In this document: one piece after another, positions 12,378 to 21,312 of the stretch | Layout of the letters: each line of letters opens with the position of its first letter | Position numbering within the stretch: the stretch's first letter is position 1 | Source of the DNA: Siderastrea siderea | Taxonomy: Eukaryota > Cnidaria > Anthozoa > Scleractinia > Rhizangiidae | Direction: 5' to 3' | Assembly: GCA_964030785.1 (NCBI GenBank) | Contig: OZ034975.1 | Location: 2,836,701-2,900,700, forward strand | Length of the DNA: 64,000 nt | Position numbers and translations under genes: made by a program | Notes under the pieces: model-generated | The model's input: the letters and a program-made list of their open reading frames with translations, nothing else | Database searches by the model: none | What the model was told of the DNA's origin: nothing

Positions 12378-13694
12378 CTACAAGTTGTCAACATGATAAA
12401 CCAGTTCTAAATATAGAGACGTTGCCTCCTCCGGATCACGCGGCAACTGCAAGTTGTTATACTCGATAATGAGTTCTGCTAATGATACAAGTGATGGTGA
12501 GCATCCAAGAGGATGGCATCGGTCACCACAGAGACTTTCTGCCAGGTCCAGATCATTCTCGTCAGCATCTTTCTTGTAATCCACATTTCCAGCATCCTCT
12601 GGAAGAAAAAATAGTACATCGGGTCTCCCAGGAGGTGTCTCCCCGTTACAAGGGCGTATCTTGTACAAGTTCCAATTCTTTGCCACCTTGTACAATTCCT
12701 CTTGAATTAAACCCATAAAGCAAAACCTTAAGCATTCGACATGAATAACATTGCTGTTATCAAAGTGACCAAGGTCTGTTAAATCATTGAAAAATCGTAT
12801 CCACCAGTCAGTGTTACTTTTTCTTAGAAAAGCCCACCAAGCTTCAATTCTTTGGTTTGCGACTGACTTTCCATACAGAAAGCTCTTTTCCCCCGCCATG
12901 CTATCTAGACCATCTCTTCTCAGGAAGCACTGAACTGCAGCAATATGTATGTTCTCAGTACCACAATCACCTCTCACAACTCGTGGGACACCACGTAACT
13001 GTCGTACACAGTCAATGAAGTGCTGTACAGTGATCATTGGGTCGTTATTTGAAGGACCTACTTCGAGCCATAATATGCGCCGACTATAACCGTCTATCGC
13101 ACCATGAATGCAGAAGCCGTACGGTTTTAACTTATCGTACCCGTCAAGATGCCATATGAAGTTAGGTCCGGCAGCTGCATACCTCCTTCTCCTAAACCGT
13201 CTCTTTGATCGCATCTCAACACCCTCAGGGTCCAGACCTTTAACGATTCGCCGGACAGTTTCTCGATCTATTACAATTCCGTGATCACTCAACAAATGCT
13301 GATGCATTTGCCCATATCCAATGCTACTCCCACTCCACTGTAATTCTTGTTCTACTGCATCCATCACTCGGTCTATACTTGAATGGATATTTCTCCGAGG
13401 TAGTCCACGATTTCTGAGTATTCGTTTAAGGTGTCTCAGGCTCAATCGAATGCCATGATATGCTAACAAAAATGAAAGCACTTCGGAGTAGTTAAACCCA
13501 AGGCGAAAGTAGTCCTTTATCAAGGCGTCTCGACCTCCATTGGCTATACGTAAATGAGGAATATAATTTGGAAGAGCTGCACTGGCATCAAATTGGAAAA
13601 ACGTGAAAAGAACAGTCAAAGCGAATAGAATTACAGCCGCCATCTTAGATTGTTTCCGGTGCAAAGCACGCATGCGCACCAAAAAGAAGAACAT
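12378..13694 (-). CDS. IS3-like DDE transposase 1
   Basis: Complete 438-codon frame. The first Met with a good context is probably codon 18 (MAAVILFALTV, start near 13643). Residues ~50-160 form a helix-turn-helix-rich region (LSLRHLKRILRNRG; DRETVRRIVKGLDPEGV). The integrase core follows with D184 in HLDGYDKLKPYG, D243 in RGDCGTEN and E284 in NQRIEAWWAF. All three metal-binding acidic residues are therefore present, and the frame has no interruption, so it may be functional. It should cut and join transposon ends in the nucleus. Oddly, the N-terminus is a hydrophobic, signal-peptide-like stretch. The gene starts next to the GCGATCGC iteron array. It aligns along its length with the transposase at 15338-16603 but is clearly diverged. 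Confidence 0.85.
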   Translation of the reverse strand: MFFFLVRMRALHRKQSKMAAVILFALTVLFTFFQFDASAALPNYIPHLRIANGGRDALIKDYFRLGFNYSEVLSFLLAYHGIRLSLRHLKRILRNRGLPRRNIHSSIDRVMDAVEQELQWSGSSIGYGQMHQHLLSDHGIVIDRETVRRIVKGLDPEGVEMRSKRRFRRRRYAAAGPNFIWHLDGYDKLKPYGFCIHGAIDGYSRRILWLEVGPSNNDPMITVQHFIDCVRQLRGVPRVVRGDCGTENIHIAAVQCFLRRDGLDSMAGEKSFLYGKSVANQRIEAWWAFLRKSNTDWWIRFFNDLTDLGHFDNSNVIHVECLRFCFMGLIQEELYKVAKNWNLYKIRPCNGETPPGRPDVLFFLPEDAGNVDYKKDADENDLDLAESLCGDRCHPLGCSPSLVSLAELIIEYNNLQLPRDPEEATSLYLELVYHVDNL

Positions 13695-13701
13695 GAAAAA
13701 C

Positions 13702-13972
13702 TCGCGATCGCCAGTTATCGCCAGTTATAAGTTGCGATCGCCAGTTATAAGTTGCGATCGCATCATATAACTGGCGATCGCAACTTATAACTGGCGAACG
13801 CAACTTATAACTGGCGATCGCATCATATAACTTGCGATCGCAGCCTATAACTGGCGATCGCAACTTATAACTTGCGATCGCAACTTATAACTGGCGATCG
13901 CAACTTATAACTCTCGATCGCATCATATAACTGGCGATCGCAACTTATAACACGCGATCGCGAGTTATCAGC
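13702..13972. repeat. GCGATCGC iteron array upstream of transposase 1
   Basis: About 12-13 units of 20 bp, consensus ACTTATAACTGGCGATCGCA, with variants CATATAACT and AACTTGCGATCGC. Orientation flips near 13765: units to the left read CCAGTTATAAGTTGCGATCG, units to the right the inverse. The ACTTATAACT half is the same as in the terminal arrays of the large element, while GTAAATTTAC is replaced by another palindrome, TGCGATCGCA. It lies directly upstream of the transposase on minus, so it may serve as promoter and binding site. It is not a CRISPR: there are no unique spacers. Confidence 0.85.
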
Positions 13973-14109
13973 AAAAGTTGAAAGTCAGAAAGAGAAAAGC
14001 CTGGTCCCTCATTTAAAGTCGCGATCTCAAGTTATCATGTAGCCATCGCAAGATATTAAGTCGCGATGAAAAAAAATCGAGGTGTCCCTTATGGGCCACC
14101 GTAACCAAC

Positions 14110-15337
14110 TATGTTGTAATGAACGGTTTTTTTTTCATATTTTTAATTACTTTTAAATGCGTGCGTTTGGATGAAAACTATTACTTATAATAAAGGGAAT
14201 CATTCGAATGACCTCAAATTTGGTGAGTGGTAAGTCTTACATGTCAACAACCAAAAAATGCCAGGGATTTTTTTTTATTTCTCAAACGTTTTGTTGAGGG
14301 GGACTGATTTCTGCGTCGATTACTCCACATTTCTTCGCCCTGTTTCGAAAATATTTTGTAATTTTCCAAAACTCCGACGCTTTTTTTGTAGCGCTTTGGC
14401 TGCTGAAAGCAAAAAAAAAATTCAATTGGCTTTCAAAAGTTGATTCGAACGGTCGAATTTCTATTCCATTTATCCATTTACCTATCTAGCTTTATAACAT
14501 AACAAAAGTAAAGAGCACGCTCTGAATTGTCAATTGGCCATTCACTATTCGCTGACGAACTGGGCTAGCGCGCGCTCAAAGTAGTATGTGTCAATTTCTA
14601 CGCGAGTGCAATTAGTTTTTATGGCGGATTTTCTCAAGGTTTTTATCTGAATATTGAGATCGAGAGTAAGTGTGAAAACCTCATTCAGATTAACAGCAAA
14701 AGCTTACACAATCCTCAACAAGAGGGAAAACCAGCCTTTGCCAAAGGTGTTTTTAAAACGCCATAGCGCGCGCACATGTCAAGGCACTCGTCATTCCCCT
14801 GCTAATTGTAATGTTTTCGCCTTCCATTATGTTATAAATGGGAATACTTTTGCTTCCTTCGTACTTAGCAACCTTCCGCGTGCATCTGGAACTCAATAGT
14901 ACACGCTGACCCGTTTATCATTTGTTAATTTGTGCACGTTACCGGCTATCACCTTCCAACCTTTCCCCCCCCCCCCCCCCCTTACCCCCTCAACTCAAGC
15001 TCTAATAACAAACACAAACGAACGCTCCTATAAAAAGAAACTGGCTTTCCCGCCCTCTGCTGCAAAGGCAAAACCTTTTGCCCGGTTGCTAAGAGAAACT
15101 GAGATGAATTTTTACTTTGTATCATCTTATACTATGCATGAAGACACGAAATGAGGATACTGAGTCATGGTAGTCTGTTGTGGCTCAGCCTTACATATAT
15201 CATAACCACAACTAATTTTTGAAGTGTCTAAAACCAAAACTAACTCAGTATTTCCTGGTTTAGTTTTGCACTTTTTATAGACATTTTACTGCTAGGAGGG
15301 ACACAGCCAATGCCAGTGAAGCAATCACGGGTGAATT
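14110..15337. other. Non-coding interval between the two transposases
   Basis: Only short frames without recognisable protein character are present. It includes a 17-base C homopolymer at 14965-14981. By position it belongs to the large element, between transposase 2 and the candidate nested copy. Confidence 0.4.
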
Positions 15338-16603
15338 TCAATACAAGTTCTCAATAAAACCAAGAAGGTCGATGTAGAGATGCTCAGCCTGGCTTACATC
15401 ACATGTCGGTAACCGAAGGTTATTTTCTTCCATAATTAAATGAGCAAGTTCAGCGAAAGTTTGGGCAAAGTTGTCCGGTTGCACGTCACAGCAAACGTCC
15501 TTTGCGACGTTCAGGTCTTCAATAGAAGTATTGTGAAGGTAGGATATGGTGTTTGTCACCTCGGGCAAGAAGTAAATGGTGTCTGGACGTCCATGGGGAG
15601 AGCATTCATTGGAAGATGGGCGAATCTTATGAAGGTTCCAGTGTTTTGCTACACGTTCCAACTCCTCTCGAAGCAGAGGCATAAAACAAAATCTTAGGCA
15701 TTCCACATGCACGGGATCGGTGTCATTATACAGCCCTCGATCTCTCAAGTCTTTAAAGTAGTTAATCCACCAATCAGTTTCGCTTTTTCTAAGAAATGCC
15801 CACCATGCTTCTATTCTTTGGTTTGCCACAGAATGCCCATATAAGAAGCTCTTCTCCCCTCCAAATTCGTCTTGGGCGTTACGCCTTAGAAACCTCTGCA
15901 TCGCTGCGACGTGACCGTTCTCAGTCCCTGCATCACCCCGACAGATGTGAGGGACTCCCCCTAGCTGTGTCACACAATCATGATAAAAGGTGGCGATTAT
16001 ACGAGGATTGTTGTTCGAGGAACCTACCTCAAGCCACAGGATACGACGACTATATCCATCAATCGCACCGTGTATACAAAAACCAAATGGCTTGAGCTTA
16101 TCGTAGCCGTCTATATGCCATAAGTAATTTGGACCTTTTGACAGGTACTGTCTCCTTCGTAACTTATGGCGAGCGCGTTCACGAACTCCTTCAGGATCAA
16201 GAACAAGAAGAATTCGACGAATCGTTTCTCTATCCACTATCATTCCATAGTCTAGTGTGACTCTCTGATGCATCTGACGGTAACCTATCATTCTTCCACT
16301 GCGGCCTAGTTCCTGCTCTACTGCTGAAACTACATTGTGGGGATTGCTACGCTGTCCTCTCCTTCTCAGACCCATGCTAAATAAAATTCGTTTGAGATGT
16401 CGAAGGCTAAGTTGGATGCCATGGACGATGCAAAGAAATGCTAGAATTTCAACGTAGCCAAATCCTAGATGAAAGTACTCTTCTATAAGCCGTTCCCTGC
16501 TAGGTTGACCACAACGTAAAGCAGGAACATAGGGTGAAAGGACGCCCTCTGTAACTAAACTCTTTGATAAAACAACAGAAAGGAAAAACAACCAGACCGC
16601 CAT
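15338..16603 (-). CDS. IS3-like DDE transposase 2
   Basis: Complete 421-codon frame starting at MAVWLFFLSVVL. It has the same layout as transposase 1: helix-turn-helix-rich region (LSLRHLKRILFSMG; DRETIRRILLVLDPEGV) and integrase core with D165 in HIDGYDKLKPFG, D224 in RGDAGTEN and E265 in NQRIEAWWAF. The catalytic triad is intact and there is no internal stop. The start lies about 70 bases from the iteron array of the right terminus, so the terminus probably carries its promoter. This is the most likely native transposase of the 14.2-kb element. The N-terminal ~25 residues are hydrophobic and signal-peptide-like. Confidence in the DDE family is high; the exact superfamily is from memory. Confidence 0.87.
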   Translation of the reverse strand: MAVWLFFLSVVLSKSLVTEGVLSPYVPALRCGQPSRERLIEEYFHLGFGYVEILAFLCIVHGIQLSLRHLKRILFSMGLRRRGQRSNPHNVVSAVEQELGRSGRMIGYRQMHQRVTLDYGMIVDRETIRRILLVLDPEGVRERARHKLRRRQYLSKGPNYLWHIDGYDKLKPFGFCIHGAIDGYSRRILWLEVGSSNNNPRIIATFYHDCVTQLGGVPHICRGDAGTENGHVAAMQRFLRRNAQDEFGGEKSFLYGHSVANQRIEAWWAFLRKSETDWWINYFKDLRDRGLYNDTDPVHVECLRFCFMPLLREELERVAKHWNLHKIRPSSNECSPHGRPDTIYFLPEVTNTISYLHNTSIEDLNVAKDVCCDVQPDNFAQTFAELAHLIMEENNLRLPTCDVSQAEHLYIDLLGFIENLY

Positions 16604-16671
16604 TGTTATTCGAGCGGGTTCCTTCTACGTCAGGAAATGTCTAGTTGCAAAGGTTATAAAAAAAATTGAAT

Positions 16672-17253
16672 AAATTTACAATTATAACTGTAAATATACA
16701 GGGGTAAGCGTAACTTTATAGTTATAACTGTAAATTAACAGTTTTAAGTGTAAATTTACAGTTACAAGCATAAGTTTACAGTTATAAGTGTAAATTTACA
16801 GTTATAAGTGTAAATTTACAGTTATTAAGTGTAAATTATAGTTGTAAGTGTAAATTTACAGTTATAAGCATAAATTTACAGTTATAAGTGTAAATTTACA
16901 GTTATAAGTGTAAATTTACAGTTATTAAGTGTAAAATTACAGTTATAAGTGTAAATTTACAGTTATAAGCGTAAATTTACAGTTATAAGTGTAAATTTAC
17001 AGTTATTAAGTGTAAACTTACAGTTATAAGTGTAAATTTACAGTTATAGACATAAATTAACGGTTATAAGTGTAAATTTACAATTGTTAAGTTATCAGAG
17101 CGGTTTTAGGTATAAATTTAGCAAGGACATACAAAGTTCGATAGCAACTTAGACAAATATTCAGTTTGTAAGACGAACAATGTTTTAAAAATTTGGAAAA
17201 ATTCTTTTTGATAAATGTTCAAATTAAATCAGTGGCCCTAACCGGCCAGCGTA
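16672..17253. repeat. Right terminal inverted repeat with iteron array
   Basis: Tandem units GTAAATTTACAGTTATAAGT, the inverse of the left array, run from about 16672 to 17080 and include 21-bp variants with GTTATTAAGT. They are followed by ~170 unique bases that mirror 3057-3222 and end CCGGCCAGCGTA. CAAAAA follows at 17254-17259. The array is immediately upstream of transposase 2. Confidence 0.85.
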
Positions 17254-17259
17254 CAAAAA
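17254..17259. repeat. Right target-site duplication CAAAAA
   Basis: Exact copy of the six bases at 3051-3056, directly after the last base of the right terminus. Confidence 0.75.
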
Positions 17260-17634
17260 TCCCCAAAACTAAACACCCAAAACTAAAAAGACCTAAGATT
17301 TCTACTAAAAGACACAACACTCATAACTGAAATCTCAGTACACAAACACCCAAACTGAAGGCCCGCGCGTAAAACAGGCTGGATACCAGGAAAGAGTTGA
17401 AAAGCCTAGGGCCCATGTAGTTATCAAAGCACATAAATATTCGGCTAATGCTTGCGGCTCCCGCCAATGCGGCCATTAAAATACTAAAACTACAAAAGCC
17501 TATATAGACGAAGACATATGCCGCATACGGCAAGCGAAAAGCAAACAACAAAAACTAAAACTAAAACTTTTCTATGATATCTCCTCTTATTTACCACTTT
17601 TAACTTATATTCCAACCACACGACATTGCATCTA
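17260..17634. other. No gene seen
   Basis: C/A-rich sequence at the start, then unremarkable. Short frames on minus have no recognisable features. Confidence 0.4.
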
Positions 17635-18447
17635 CAGTGCAATCCCGATTCTTCAAATACTCGATTATTCAAAACTCCCGATTCTTCGGACCAAAAGTCG
17701 TTTCCCTTGGATTTACCTCAGTCAAACACTGTAATTTTACCCCCGATTTTTCGAATGCTCGATTTTCTGAAACTCCCGATATTTCGAACTAATTCTTTCT
17801 CCTTTCAAACATTCAGACATTCGATTTCTCGAACCTTGAAAACTCAGTAACCAACAAAAACGGGTTTTAGCCACATATACACATGAATGCAATTAACAAG
17901 TTCCGGAGAAGATGTTTTCATGCATTTTTTATTACAAAGCAAGTTACAAACCTGTCATTGAAGACATAACAAAATATAACGCCGTTGTTACACAATCGAG
18001 TTTCTTGAATGACTGTACGTGATCAAAGTTCCTTCGCTTAGTTGCATTTTTCAAGCTCTTGCTGTAGCACATTAATAAATTTTGCTGTTCCTTTAAACCG
18101 GGGAGTACAGGGTAGTTTTTTCTGATACAGTAAGGGGAAGGAAATGCAGTCAAGAGTCCGCGCAAAATTACAAACACATGAAATAGTACAGTACTGGTTT
18201 TTGTTCTGCCGAAATTGAGTTAAATCCTCAAATTTTCGTTTTCTTTAAAATGCACGTTTTGTTGGCAAATAAAGATGGTTCACGCATCAACAAGAGTGAT
18301 ATACCGTTGTTGTCTGCCTTCTTGGATCTTACAAAACAAAACCACGGTAAAACACGTGATTTGATGCCACCTTCGATTTTTCGAACGCCCGATTTTTCGA
18401 ACCAATTTCCATTTCCCTTGGAGGTTCGAAAAATCAGAATTCCACTG
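17635..18447. mobile_element. pogo-like non-autonomous element
   Basis: The left end CAGTGCAATCCCGATTCTTC is mirrored by a right end whose inverse begins CAGTGGAATTCTGATTTTTC. TA lies at both outer edges (17633-17634 and 18448-18449). Subterminal repeats of CGATTTTTCGAA type occur at both ends. These are features of pogo/Tigger-type elements. 813 bp, no transposase frame. Confidence 0.65.
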
Positions 18448-18449
18448 TA

Positions 18450-19190
18450 TAAACATTATTAACATTACGTTACATCACTTAAAATATCCAAATAGAAAAA
18501 TAAATCTACTAATTATGTAATTTTACTTTATATATTTGTTACTTACAATAAAAACTGAAATTGAAAAGGCCTGTGATGTCTTAAAGACCACAGCTTTCAA
18601 CAGAGGATTAATACCTAGTGGCACTTAGCTTGTTTAAAAAATTTGTTTTGGATAAAATATTAGGTGCATGTACAAATTCAAATAAAACTGACTCAGTACA
18701 GAACCGATAAATCTTACAGAAAGAAGCAGGGAAATTGAATTTACCATTAATAAAACCAAGATAAAAGGATGAGAGGAAATTAAGGCCAGACAAATCAGAC
18801 TCTCAGGAAGGAGCACGCATGTTTACAATTCCAAAACAAGCTATCCCAAGATGACAAGTGTTTCTGCCGATTTCTTACAAACGTTGCAAGAATCTCTCTC
18901 TTTCAAGCCTTTGTTGTAAAGAAAATCATCGGTGATGCAATCCATCCAGGAAGAATTTGGATCGAAAGAGTGAGCTTTGAACTGTCTTAAGTGTACAAGG
19001 AAAGGACGGCTTTCCTCCTTAGAAAGACACAGAGTTTCGTTACTTTTTGAAGCTCAAAAAGATCTTTTGTTGTGTGTTTTTTTTACGGTTTTTAGCGTTG
19101 ACCGTGCACAAACAACAATAGTTTTTGAATGTTGTATGAGCAGCTAAACAATACAAGTGGTACTGTTAAGTTATTCAACCATAGTGTGTG
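18450..19190. other. No gene seen
   Basis: A/T-rich sequence with only short frames. Nothing recognisable on either strand. Confidence 0.4.
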
Positions 19191-19197
19191 AACCATT

Positions 19198-19596
19198 GTG
19201 TGTGAGAACCATAGTATGTGTGTGATTGTGCACGGTTGTGGTGCTTTTGTGTGTGTTTGTAATCTTTCGGCTGGCAAATTAATTATCAGCGCCGCAGTGG
19301 CCGGAGGCATTACACTGAACCCGGTTGTCATTGCAACTTTAACAGGGGTTGGTCTTATTTTAACAGCAGGGGCTAGCCTTAAGAAGTACGATGATAAGAC
19401 AAAACAAGCAAATTTTGCCCGGATCGAATACCAAAAAATCCTTGATCAGATTCGCTTCTACCTCAGAGGCGAAGCTTTTGACGAAAAGGTCTTTCTTGAT
19501 AAATTGAAAATCATAGATAATTTCGTCAGTGATCATTGCATGGAGATTCCGCCATCTATTTGTAAAAAATATGAAGAAACATTCGCTCCATTGTAG
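19198..19596 (+). CDS. Hypothetical small protein with hydrophobic segment
   Basis: 132-codon frame. The first ~30 codons are low-complexity (GTGTGTG-rich DNA) and may not be translated. From about residue 25 there is a Gly/Ala/Thr/Leu-rich stretch (IISAAVAGGITLNPVVIATL, continuing to LILTAGASL) that could cross or insert into a membrane. A charged helical tail follows (KKYDDKTKQANFARIEYQ, ending ICKKYEETFAPL). I recognise no domain. It may be an exon or ORF of a repetitive element; the composition from residue 25 on looks coding. Confidence 0.35.
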   Translation: MCENHSMCVIVHGCGAFVCVCNLSAGKLIISAAVAGGITLNPVVIATLTGVGLILTAGASLKKYDDKTKQANFARIEYQKILDQIRFYLRGEAFDEKVFLDKLKIIDNFVSDHCMEIPPSICKKYEETFAPL

Positions 19597-19924
19597 ATTT
19601 TCAAAGTAATTATATACGCTAACAAAATGATTGCAACTTTGCAGGCTATTTGTTATTGGTTTTTTGAACTTCTAACACCACCCGAAATAAAACAAATACG
19701 ATTTATCACTCGTGATTGTGTTTCAAAAATAATGCCCCCAACTCGTGATGAAGATGGCTACCCCATTTCAGGACAAGATGTGGTTCCATAATACGATTTT
19801 CCTCTCTAAGTTGAAAAAAGCGAGACAGTCACGCATGGCCTTGTGTGACAACAAGTGTGTCTGTCACGCGTAAGATTGCGTGACAGGTCACAAAAAATGA
19901 CAAAACCCTGGTCGGGGGGTGCTT

Positions 19925-20111
19925 AGCCTGCAAAGCAGGCGGTTTTGCGGGGGGAATTATTCGAAAACAGCGATTACGAACGACCGGCCGCCATTTTGAA
20001 CGCGCGAACAAGGGAGAAACTGGGGAGAGGAAAAAAGAGAAGGGAAGGGGGTGGGGGAGGGGAAAAAGGCGAGAAGAGGGGGGGGTCTGGGGGTGGGAAG
20101 AACCGCCTGCC
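19925..20111. repeat. Short interspersed repeat with GCCTGC...GGCGGT motif
   Basis: It begins TAGCCTGCAAAGCAGGCGGT and ends with AACCGCCTGCCCGG, so its ends are roughly inverted; the middle is a purine tract. A related sequence lies in opposite orientation at 21177-21312. Non-coding. Confidence 0.4.
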
Positions 20112-20129
20112 CGGAAACTAGGGCCAAGT

Positions 20130-20161
20130 GAATTTTCCGTCCACGGAGGGACGGAAAATTC
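20130..20161. repeat. Perfect short hairpin, GAATTTTCCGTCC stem
   Basis: A 13-base stem GAATTTTCCGTCC pairs with its exact inverse across a six-base loop. It may be the tip of an inverted-repeat element. Function unknown. Confidence 0.5.
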
Positions 20162-21176
20162 TGATTGGTCGTTACTGAAAGTTGTCAATCAATCTGTCAG
20201 CATCGGATCAACGCTCTAACGGCTGGTTGTTGCGAATGGTTCATCTTATTATTTTATTGTCAATGTATTTAGCGGATGTTTTTAGTAAAGTGGTCGATCG
20301 ATAAACGGCTGAAAATTGAAGGCTTTTAACGGGTCACATCAAAATCACCAGTGTTTAGATGAATCGTGTCTGATTCAAACGGGTAAATAATCGACTTTCT
20401 CTCGAAACGACTGCACTTCACACAGGTCGTCCCGTTTCTCCTGGAATGAAACTTCTATTCCATCGTATCGACAATAACTACTGTTTGCCGAACACGCACC
20501 TCGATTTGGGATTGTAATTTTTCCAATAAATACATCGGGCAAACTCCTCGAGTCCGCTGAAAGCTTTTAAAAAGTTCATAGCGCTCACGTAAACAACTTT
20601 ATGCAAATTAATTTTTGGTTGAAATTTGACCCACGGGGAATTTGAATACGCAGTGAAACGTTGTGTGACGGACGGAATAAAAGGTGCATTGTATTGAATG
20701 ATTGTAAACTTATTAAATTACTATAGAGCTTCAGTTATTTAGAACTATAAATCAAATGAAAAAAACTTAAAAATCCCAAACGTTTCGTAGCTGAGTGTAC
20801 CGTTCGTATCAAGATAGAAAACGCTACAATCAATCTGCGGTGTAGATGCAAGTAAAATTTGCATAATATCACGTGTAATTTGAAACCTAGATCTTGCTCG
20901 CTAAAATTCAACAGCCACGTTTCTAAAAGCAAAACAACGGGAACAAGGTCATGATTTTTATACCGAACGTTTTCCTGCAACCATTAAATTCATTCGAGAT
21001 CATTTTCAGACGAGAAAATTAAGTCTGCACAGAAGCAAATTTCAAGACGTGCTTGTTTGTTTACTTTTTATCGCCGGTAGTTTTTGCCGACTGCCGACGA
21101 ACAAACATTGATTGGTTGGGATATTCGAAACCACAGAATCTGTCATCAGTTTGTCATCAGCGGAAGCCAAAAAAGC

Positions 21177-21312
21177 AGCCCATCCGGGCAGGCGGTATTT
21201 CAGCTTCTCCTCCCCAAGCCACTCGCGGCTGCGCCGCTCGCTGTCGCGGCTTCGCCGCTTTTGCTTGTGCGCGCGAAACCCAACAATACCGCCAGCTACG
21301 CAGGCTAGGGGG
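21177..21312. repeat. Inverted relative of the 19925 repeat
   Basis: It ends AATACCGCCAGCTACGCAGG, the inverse of the start of the 19925-20111 repeat with several changes. G/C-rich with short CGCGGCTTCGCCGC-type repeats. The frames in it are overlapping shadows on several phases and are not supported as genes. Confidence 0.4.

Larger units (their letters stand above)
11563..14103 (-). mobile_element. Candidate nested IS3-like element carrying transposase 1
   Basis: The right end is suggested by the reverse complement of TACGGTGGCCC at 14093-14103, the same terminal bases as the large element. It lies just beyond an iteron array and upstream of a transposase gene, exactly the layout at 15338-17253. 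ACCAAC follows at 14104-14109. The best left partner is AACCGTGGCCC at 11563, preceded by ACCAAC at 11557-11562; it differs from the right end at two of eleven bases and lacks an array. The right end is fairly convincing. The left end is tentative because it lies within a fold-back repeat. Confidence 0.4.
3057..17253. mobile_element. 14.2-kb IS3-like eukaryotic DNA transposon
   Basis: The element is defined by inverted termini that align from their first base: TACGGTGGCCGGTTAGGGCC on the left and, read inward on the minus strand, TACGCTGGCCGGTTAGGGCC on the right. The match continues with few differences for about 165 non-repetitive bases and then through 20-bp iteron arrays. CAAAAA flanks both ends. 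The contents are a SAM/HECT ubiquitin-ligase gene on plus and two rve-type DDE transposase genes on minus. The transposases resemble bacterial IS3-group integrases (HTH followed by a DDE core), so I assign it to the eukaryotic IS3-like (IS3EU-type) group. That family name is from memory; the boundaries are read directly. The 12378-13694 transposase probably belongs to a nested relative. Confidence 0.8.

Noticed and set aside
13702..13972. CRISPR-like array or cyanobacterial GCGATCGC (HIP1) repeats
   Set aside because: Units are head-to-tail 20-mers without unique spacers, the context is intron-containing eukaryotic DNA, and the constant half matches the transposon arrays.
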